Shown: in pieces, positions 14,690 to 18,916 of the stretch
Layout: every line of letters begins with the position of its first letter
How positions within the stretch are numbered: position 1 is the first letter of the stretch
Assembly (NCBI GenBank): GCA_022791475.1
Contig: JAAVZD010000025.1
Coordinates: forward strand, 1 to 18,916
Direction of reading: 5' to 3'
DNA: 18,916 bases
Source of the DNA: Clostridia bacterium
GTDB lineage: Bacteria; Bacillota_A; Clostridia; TANB77; CAG-508
The notes under the pieces: generated by a model
What the model was told of the DNA's origin: nothing
The model's input: only the letters and a program-made list of their open reading frames with translations
Databases searched by the model: none
Position numbers and translations under genes: made by a program

Positions 14690-17518
14690 ATGCCTGAAAA
14701 CAAAAAAAATATAAAAATTAAAAATAAGAAAAGACTAATTACTGTGCTTGCAGTTTTAACAATTGCAATAATAGTAGCGTATATTTTATTTAGAGGTAGT
14801 TACCTAGAAATGAAAGAAATAGGCGAAAATTATGTTTCTGTATATTGGAAAAATATAAGTTATACAGCAATAGTATTAGCAATAAATTTTGCATTTATAT
14901 ATATATCAATATATATAACAAATAGAAAAATAAGAGTAGGATTAAAAGAATTTTTTGACCAAGAAAACAAAAAAATGCCAAAGCTATTAAATAAATCAAT
15001 AGCATTTATAGGTGGAATTGTAATAAGTGCAGTAACCTCAAGTCTTATATTAAATAAAGCAATGCTTTGTTTTAATAAAGCACAATTTGGAATAACAGAC
15101 CCAATATTTAATATGGATATAGGATACTTTATATTTCAAAAGCCATTTATAGAATTAATGCTTTGGTACCTAATTATAGTAGTAATAGCACTATTAATAT
15201 ATAAAGTAGTATATTATATTATTACTTTTAATATGTTTTTTGATGGTATAGATAGAAAAACTTTAAAAAATAGTAAACTAATAAAACAAATATTAACAAC
15301 AATAATGATACTTTCGGTTTTACTTGCAGGTTTAATATTCCTAAGTTCACAAAGTATAGGAACAGATAAATTCATGACATTAAAAGATGAAAGTACAACA
15401 TATTCATTATATGGCTCAGGATTTGTAGACGTAAATATAAAAGTATGGGGATATAGAATTTTAGCAGTTATCATAATAGTAGCAGTATATATGGGAATAA
15501 AATATTTTAAACAAGATAAAACCAAAAAAGTATTTATATGTATATTCTCAGTACCAGTCTATTTAATATTATTATTCATAATACTAGCAGGAACACAAAG
15601 TATATATGTAAATGCAAATGAATATGATAAAGAAAAAGAATATATTGCTCAAAATATAAGAAATACAAAAGATGCATATGGAATTAATATAGAAGAAATA
15701 TCATTATCAGATGCAGAAACAATGAAATTAGAAGATGTTACAACTTACAAAAATGTATTAAATAATATAGCAATAGTAGATAAAGATATAGTACTAAAAG
15801 ATTTAAATAATGGTCAAACAGCAAAAGGATATTACTCATATAGAACTTCTCAAATAGGTAAATATATAGTAGATGGAAAAGAAACCCTAGTATATATTTC
15901 ACCAAGAGAAATAGTAAATAGTATAGGAACTTATAATAGTAAAACATATGAACATACTCATGGGTATGGAACAATAATAACTTCTGCAACAACTACGAAT
16001 GAAAATGGAACTATTGAAAATATACAAAAAGATTTTGAAAGCAAAGAGCAAAAAATAGCAATAGTAGAGCCACGAATTTATTATGGTTTAGAAACAAACG
16101 ATACAGTTGTTACAAAAAGTAACTCAAATTCAGAATTTGATTACCCTATACTAGATTCAGAAAGTGCAGAAAATGCAGAAAATGAATATAATGGAAAATC
16201 AGGTTTAAACTTAAACTTTATAGACAGAATAATTCTTTCAATAAAAGAAGGAGACTTAAAATTAGCATTCTCAGGAAATGTAACACAAAATAGTAAAATA
16301 CTAATTAATAGAAATATAATAAATAGAGCAAAAGTAGTTATGCCATATTTGAAATATGATGAAGACCCATATATGGTAATAACAGAAGAAGGAAAATTAG
16401 TATGGGTATTAGATGCATACACAATATCAAATAATTATCCATATTCACAAAAAACTATACTTCAAGAAACACAAACAACAAAACTTGAATTAAACTATAT
16501 CAGAAATTCAGTAAAAGTATTAATAGATAGCTACGATGGAACAATGAAATTCTATATTACAGATAGAAACGACCCAATAGTAATGGCATATTATAACATA
16601 TATCCAGACCTATTTGTTAACTTAGAAGAAAATATACCTAGTGATATAAGCAGTCATTTTGTATATCCAAAATACTTATATAATGTTCAAGCAGATATAA
16701 TAGCAAGATATCACAATATTCAACCAGATGTACTATACAGAGGAGATGATGTATGGGATATAGCAACAAGTAATACAGGAAAAGTAACAACAAAAGCAGG
16801 AACTCAAATGAAACCATATTATACAATGGTAAAATCAGTAGACAGTAATGAAGCAAATTTAGGTCTAATATTACCTTATACAATGTATGGAAGACAAAAC
16901 TTAATTTCATACATAGTAGGAACATGTAACAATGATGGAAATACAAACTTAAAAATTTATAAATATCAAGCAAATAGCAATATATTAGGACCAATGCAGT
17001 TAGATACGCAAATTGAAGAAGATGAAACAATACAAAAAGAAATTGAAAGCCTAAATGTAACAGGAATAAAAATTAGTAAAAATATGATAGTAGTTCCACT
17101 AGATAACACACTATTATATGTAGAACCAATATATACACAATATATAAACGAAAAAGATTCATTGCCAACACTTAAAAAAGTAATTGTAGCATCAGGAACA
17201 AAAGTAGCAATAGGAAACAATTTAAAAGATGCAATTTCAAACTTAGTTTCTAAATATGCAGTAGACTTAGAAATAGAAAATACAGATACAATAGAAGATT
17301 TGTTAGAAACAATAATAAAAGCAAATAAAAACCTAACCAACTCAAACGGAAGCAATGACTGGGAAATGATGGGTAAGGACGTAAAAAAATTACAAGAACT
17401 AATAAATAAACTAGAAACTCTAGTAGAAGAAGAACAACAAAGAAAATCCAACGAACAAGCACAAAATACAAATACAGTACAAGAAAACACAGTAAACGAA
17501 ATAACAAACAACATATAA
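14690..17518 (+). CDS. UPF0182 family integral membrane protein
   Basis: A 942-residue protein of the conserved UPF0182 (COG1615) family, whose function is unknown. Seven hydrophobic helices lie at about 15-33, 57-77, 103-121, 153-178, 200-220, 255-271 and 280-301. They are followed by a 640-residue domain that should sit outside the cell. Family features in that domain include the MKFYITDRNDPI stretch, then HFVYPKYLYNVQADI and YHNIQPDVLYRGDDVWDIA (a degenerate form of the usual RYP-DLF-VQ and D-W segments), and LPYTMYGRQNLISYI. The C-terminus (about 870-942) is a charged coiled coil ending in a Gln/Asn/Thr-rich tail. GGAGG lies 9 bases before ATG. It follows ftsY closely and ends before a relic region. 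Confidence 0.9.
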   Translation: MPENKKNIKIKNKKRLITVLAVLTIAIIVAYILFRGSYLEMKEIGENYVSVYWKNISYTAIVLAINFAFIYISIYITNRKIRVGLKEFFDQENKKMPKLLNKSIAFIGGIVISAVTSSLILNKAMLCFNKAQFGITDPIFNMDIGYFIFQKPFIELMLWYLIIVVIALLIYKVVYYIITFNMFFDGIDRKTLKNSKLIKQILTTIMILSVLLAGLIFLSSQSIGTDKFMTLKDESTTYSLYGSGFVDVNIKVWGYRILAVIIIVAVYMGIKYFKQDKTKKVFICIFSVPVYLILLFIILAGTQSIYVNANEYDKEKEYIAQNIRNTKDAYGINIEEISLSDAETMKLEDVTTYKNVLNNIAIVDKDIVLKDLNNGQTAKGYYSYRTSQIGKYIVDGKETLVYISPREIVNSIGTYNSKTYEHTHGYGTIITSATTTNENGTIENIQKDFESKEQKIAIVEPRIYYGLETNDTVVTKSNSNSEFDYPILDSESAENAENEYNGKSGLNLNFIDRIILSIKEGDLKLAFSGNVTQNSKILINRNIINRAKVVMPYLKYDEDPYMVITEEGKLVWVLDAYTISNNYPYSQKTILQETQTTKLELNYIRNSVKVLIDSYDGTMKFYITDRNDPIVMAYYNIYPDLFVNLEENIPSDISSHFVYPKYLYNVQADIIARYHNIQPDVLYRGDDVWDIATSNTGKVTTKAGTQMKPYYTMVKSVDSNEANLGLILPYTMYGRQNLISYIVGTCNNDGNTNLKIYKYQANSNILGPMQLDTQIEEDETIQKEIESLNVTGIKISKNMIVVPLDNTLLYVEPIYTQYINEKDSLPTLKKVIVASGTKVAIGNNLKDAISNLVSKYAVDLEIENTDTIEDLLETIIKANKNLTNSNGSNDWEMMGKDVKKLQELINKLETLVEEEQQRKSNEQAQNTNTVQENTVNEITNNI

Positions 17519-17549
17519 TTAAAAATAATTGTAGGAGAGGTATTTAAAA

Positions 17550-17665
17550 ATGGAGATAAATTCCCTGATGAATTAATTTTCGTTGGACATCACTATTCAG
17601 AGAATATGGTAAAAGATGTTCTAAGAACTCTTGAACTTAGTTACGAGATTAACCAAATGGGGTGA
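17550..17665 (+). pseudogene. Short gene relic between the UPF0182 and pgsA genes
   Basis: AGGAGAGG and an ATG at 17550 at correct spacing would start translation, but that frame stops after 8 codons. Restoring one base near 17555 would join it to a 36-codon stretch, from DKFPDELIFVGHHYSENM to SYEINQMG, which ends at a TGA at 17663-17665. The stretch has protein-like composition. It is also in frame with the UPF0182 stop codon and could be a lost extension. I do not recognise its family. The rest of 17519-17819 holds only the terminator and promoter listed next. Confidence 0.3.
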
Positions 17666-17704
17666 CTACTTTATAATTAGGTGGCTAAAATTAAAGTAAA
17701 CCAC

Positions 17705-17740
17705 AAAACTACTGTAAATTATTATTTACAGTAGTTTTTC
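17705..17740 (+). terminator. Terminator before pgsA
   Basis: A perfect 14-bp stem (17705-17718 with 17725-17738, AAAACTACTGTAAA type), 6-base loop TTATTA, and a T5 tail. It closes the ftsY-UPF0182 transcript. Confidence 0.85.
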
Positions 17741-17760
17741 TATTAAATCATCTTAAAATA

Positions 17761-17789
17761 TTGCATTTTTACGAATCTAATTATATAAT
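17761..17789 (+). promoter_or_regulatory. Sigma-A promoter of pgsA
   Basis: TTGCAT (17761-17766), 17 bases, perfect TATAAT (17784-17789), 30 bases before the chosen start. Confidence 0.75.
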
Positions 17790-17819
17790 TAGCATATAAA
17801 AATAATGGAGGAAAAAATT

Positions 17820-18416
17820 ATGAATTTACCCAATAAATTAACAATATTTAGAATTATATTAGTACCAATAATGATAATAATACCATTTTTAGGAATTAAA
17901 GGAGAACTATTTGGAATACCAGTAAGTTGTTTAATAATAGACTTAATATTCGTTATAGCATCAATAACAGACCAGTTAGATGGACATATCGCACGTTCAA
18001 GAAACCAAATAACAACCTTCGGAAAATTTTTAGACCCAATAGCAGATAAAGTATTAGTAGTTACAGCAATGATAATGCTAGTAGAAATGGGAAGGTTGCC
18101 AGCATGGATACCATCAATAGTAGTATTTAGAGAATTCATAGTTTCGGGATATAGGCTAGTAGCAGTCCAATCAAGCGGAAATGTAATAGCAGCAAACATA
18201 TGGGGAAAAATAAAAACAGTAACACAAATGATAGCAATAATATTAGCATTTATAGATATAAACCAATATGGAGCAATATTTACTAAAGAACTAACACCAT
18301 TTAGCTTTGCACTAAATTTAACAACTACACTAATAATGACAATATCAGTAATAGCAACAATCTTTTCAGGTTGGGAATATATTAAAAATGGAAAAGAATT
18401 ATTAAAAGATATGTAA
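17820..18416 (+). CDS. pgsA: CDP-diacylglycerol--glycerol-3-phosphate 3-phosphatidyltransferase
   Basis: A 198-residue membrane enzyme that joins CDP-diacylglycerol and glycerol 3-phosphate to give phosphatidylglycerol phosphate, the first committed step to phosphatidylglycerol and cardiolipin. The CDP-alcohol phosphotransferase signature is complete: D51-xx-D54-G55-xx-A58-R59-x8-G68-xxx-D72-xxx-D76, with the metal-binding aspartates in place. The opening MNLPNKLTIFRI and FREFIVSGYRL (103-113) are typical of PgsA rather than of other CDP-alcohol transferases. Several hydrophobic helices fill the remainder. An in-frame ATG at 17805 overlaps the GGAGG site and cannot use it, while ATG at 17820 lies 8 bases after it, so 17820 is the start. 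It is a single-gene unit with promoter and terminator. Confidence 0.95.
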   Translation: MNLPNKLTIFRIILVPIMIIIPFLGIKGELFGIPVSCLIIDLIFVIASITDQLDGHIARSRNQITTFGKFLDPIADKVLVVTAMIMLVEMGRLPAWIPSIVVFREFIVSGYRLVAVQSSGNVIAANIWGKIKTVTQMIAIILAFIDINQYGAIFTKELTPFSFALNLTTTLIMTISVIATIFSGWEYIKNGKELLKDM

Positions 18417-18420
18417 AGAG

Positions 18421-18450
18421 AAACGCGGAGGCTATTAGCCACCGCGTTTT
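18421..18450 (+). terminator. GC-rich terminator after pgsA
   Basis: AAACGCGG-A-GGC (18421-18432) pairs with GCC-A-CCGCGTTT (18438-18449) around loop TATTA, with one A-A mismatch, then TTTT. Confidence 0.8.
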
Positions 18451-18458
18451 CATGCATT

Positions 18459-18644
18459 TTATTTGTTAGGAAATTTGTCCTTGGCATACCAGTGGTATGC
18501 TGAACAGATAAAACATTCATATGCTAAGGTTTCACTTTCTACCCAAACACCATGGCAAGTAATAATGTTAGCTTTCAGACTAGAAGTGTTAGGACATAAA
18601 ACTGATGAAGTGCGTTTAGAGTAAGTAACTAATAAATTATACAT
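18459..18644 (-). CDS. Small unknown protein with a Cys pattern
   Basis: 61 residues from ATG at 18644; the frame could extend to a TTG at 18665 but AGAAG sits 8 to 10 bases before the ATG. I do not recognise a family. Four cysteines, one in LCPNT, one in ITCHG and a CFIC pair near the C-terminal end, followed by a His, could form a small zinc site. The tail is basic. It converges with pgsA and lies in an otherwise gene-poor stretch. The composition, with Trp, Tyr and Cys at positions not expected from random AT-rich DNA, argues that it is real. Confidence 0.45.
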   Translation of the reverse strand: MYNLLVTYSKRTSSVLCPNTSSLKANIITCHGVWVESETLAYECFICSAYHWYAKDKFPNK

Positions 18645-18687
18645 AATGAAATCTTCTTTAAACAATATATATTTTTAGTATAAATAT

Positions 18688-18716
18688 ATAATAATATAAA
18701 ATATGGAAAAAATCAA
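18688..18716 (-). promoter_or_regulatory. Weak promoter candidate for the small Cys-containing gene
   Basis: On the minus strand TTGATT (18716-18711), 17 bases, TATTAT (18693-18688). The region is so AT-rich that chance matches are likely. Confidence 0.3.
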
Positions 18717-18796
18717 AATTGTAGTAAATTTACTATGATATTAGAAGGACACCGTGCTAAATAAAAAGAAAAAAGAGAGAAAGCTTTAATATGAAA

Positions 18797-18916
18797 TGCA
18801 CCCCATTTAGTAGACATAGAAAAAAGAACCTATGTTAAAATACTAAATGGAGGTGTATTTTTTATGGCAAAAAAAGGTCAAAAATTTATGGAATATGATA
18901 ATGACTTTAGAGAAAA
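18797..18916 (+). mobile_element. Left end of an IS3-family-like insertion sequence
   Basis: TGCACCCCATTTAGTA at 18797 resembles the terminal inverted repeat of IS150-group elements, which begin TGTACCCC or similar. The right end lies outside the window, so neither target duplication nor length can be seen. The left end folds back on itself: 18797-18812 pairs with 18841-18857 (one bulged A), and 18813-18819 with 18830-18836. The right arm of this hairpin contains the GGAGG of the transposase gene. Confidence 0.65.
18864..18916 (+). CDS. Transposase OrfA-like protein, 5' end only
   Basis: Seventeen complete codons read MAKKGQKFMEYDNDFRE before the window ends. An opening of this type (Lys-rich, then KF, a Tyr and an acidic-F-R segment) is typical of the helix-turn-helix OrfA of IS3-family elements, which binds the terminal repeats. 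GGAGG lies 10 to 12 bases upstream, inside the left-end hairpin. Family assignment rests on the short start and the terminal repeat only. Confidence 0.6.
   Translation, partial: MAKKGQKFMEYDNDFRE

Noticed and set aside
17789..18520. Minus-strand open frame of 243 codons, longer than pgsA on the other strand
   Set aside because: It is antisense to pgsA, which has a full CDP-alcohol phosphotransferase signature, promoter and ribosome binding site. The antisense frame has no such signals.
18751..18789. Eleven-codon Lys-rich frame starting at a GTG before the insertion sequence
   Set aside because: AAGGA lies nearby, but the frame stops before the element and is Lys-rich simply because the DNA is A-rich. 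It could be the start of a disrupted gene, but nothing supports it.
1..18916. CRISPR arrays, phage modules or antisense toxin systems
   Set aside because: No regularly spaced repeats, no cas-like genes and no structural phage genes are visible. The short repeats found are dispersed or in tandem pairs only.

Overview
The window is very AT-rich DNA from a spore-forming member of the low-GC Firmicutes, most likely an uncultured gut-type Clostridia species. The signs are a GerA-family germinant receptor subunit, a Cys/Gly-rich coat-like protein behind a sigma-K-like promoter, strong GGAGG ribosome binding sites and many consensus sigma-A promoters. This placement is inferred from gene content and base composition only; there is no rRNA to confirm it.

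Layout. 1-468: no protein gene; a left-truncated structured RNA or leader with a terminator, a short palindromic repeat and a promoter. 469-1254 (+): HAD phosphatase. 1392-3080 (-): GerA-type germination protein. 3255-3926 (-): coiled-coil protein with a Cys/His cluster. 4125-5762 (+): two-part nucleoside (uridine) kinase-like protein. 5763-5988: repeat DNA. 5989-6297 (+): RNHCP zinc-ribbon protein. 6350-8817 (-): a U32 peptidase-family gene broken into three frames. 9041-9262 (+): small coat-like protein. 9440-12983 (+): a two-gene operon. 13135-13210 (-): tRNA-Thr(CGT). 13438-13740 (+): truncated receiver-like gene. 13719-14630 (+): ftsY. 14690-17518 (+): UPF0182 membrane protein. 17519-17819: gene relic, terminator, promoter. 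17820-18416 (+): pgsA. 18459-18644 (-): small Cys-containing ORF. 18797 to the right edge: left end of an IS3-family-like insertion sequence.

The most interesting unit is the operon at 9440-12983. Its first gene encodes a secreted peptidoglycan glucosaminidase ending in two SH3 domains and a two-repeat dockerin. Its second gene, 22 bases downstream, encodes a type I membrane protein with a cohesin-like N-terminal domain, one SH3 domain, two cadherin-like beta-sandwich domains, a transmembrane helix and a charged cytoplasmic tail. Together they look like a private enzyme-plus-receptor pair that would tether a wall hydrolase to the membrane by cohesin-dockerin docking, outside any cellulosome. 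The pairing is inferred from domain content and operon structure.

Several loci show decay or mobile activity: two single-base insertions plus an in-frame repeat insertion in the U32 gene, a receiver-like gene whose 3' end has been replaced by the ftsY promoter, a 36-codon relic before pgsA, two families of small palindromic repeats, and an insertion sequence whose left end can fold over the ribosome binding site of its own transposase.
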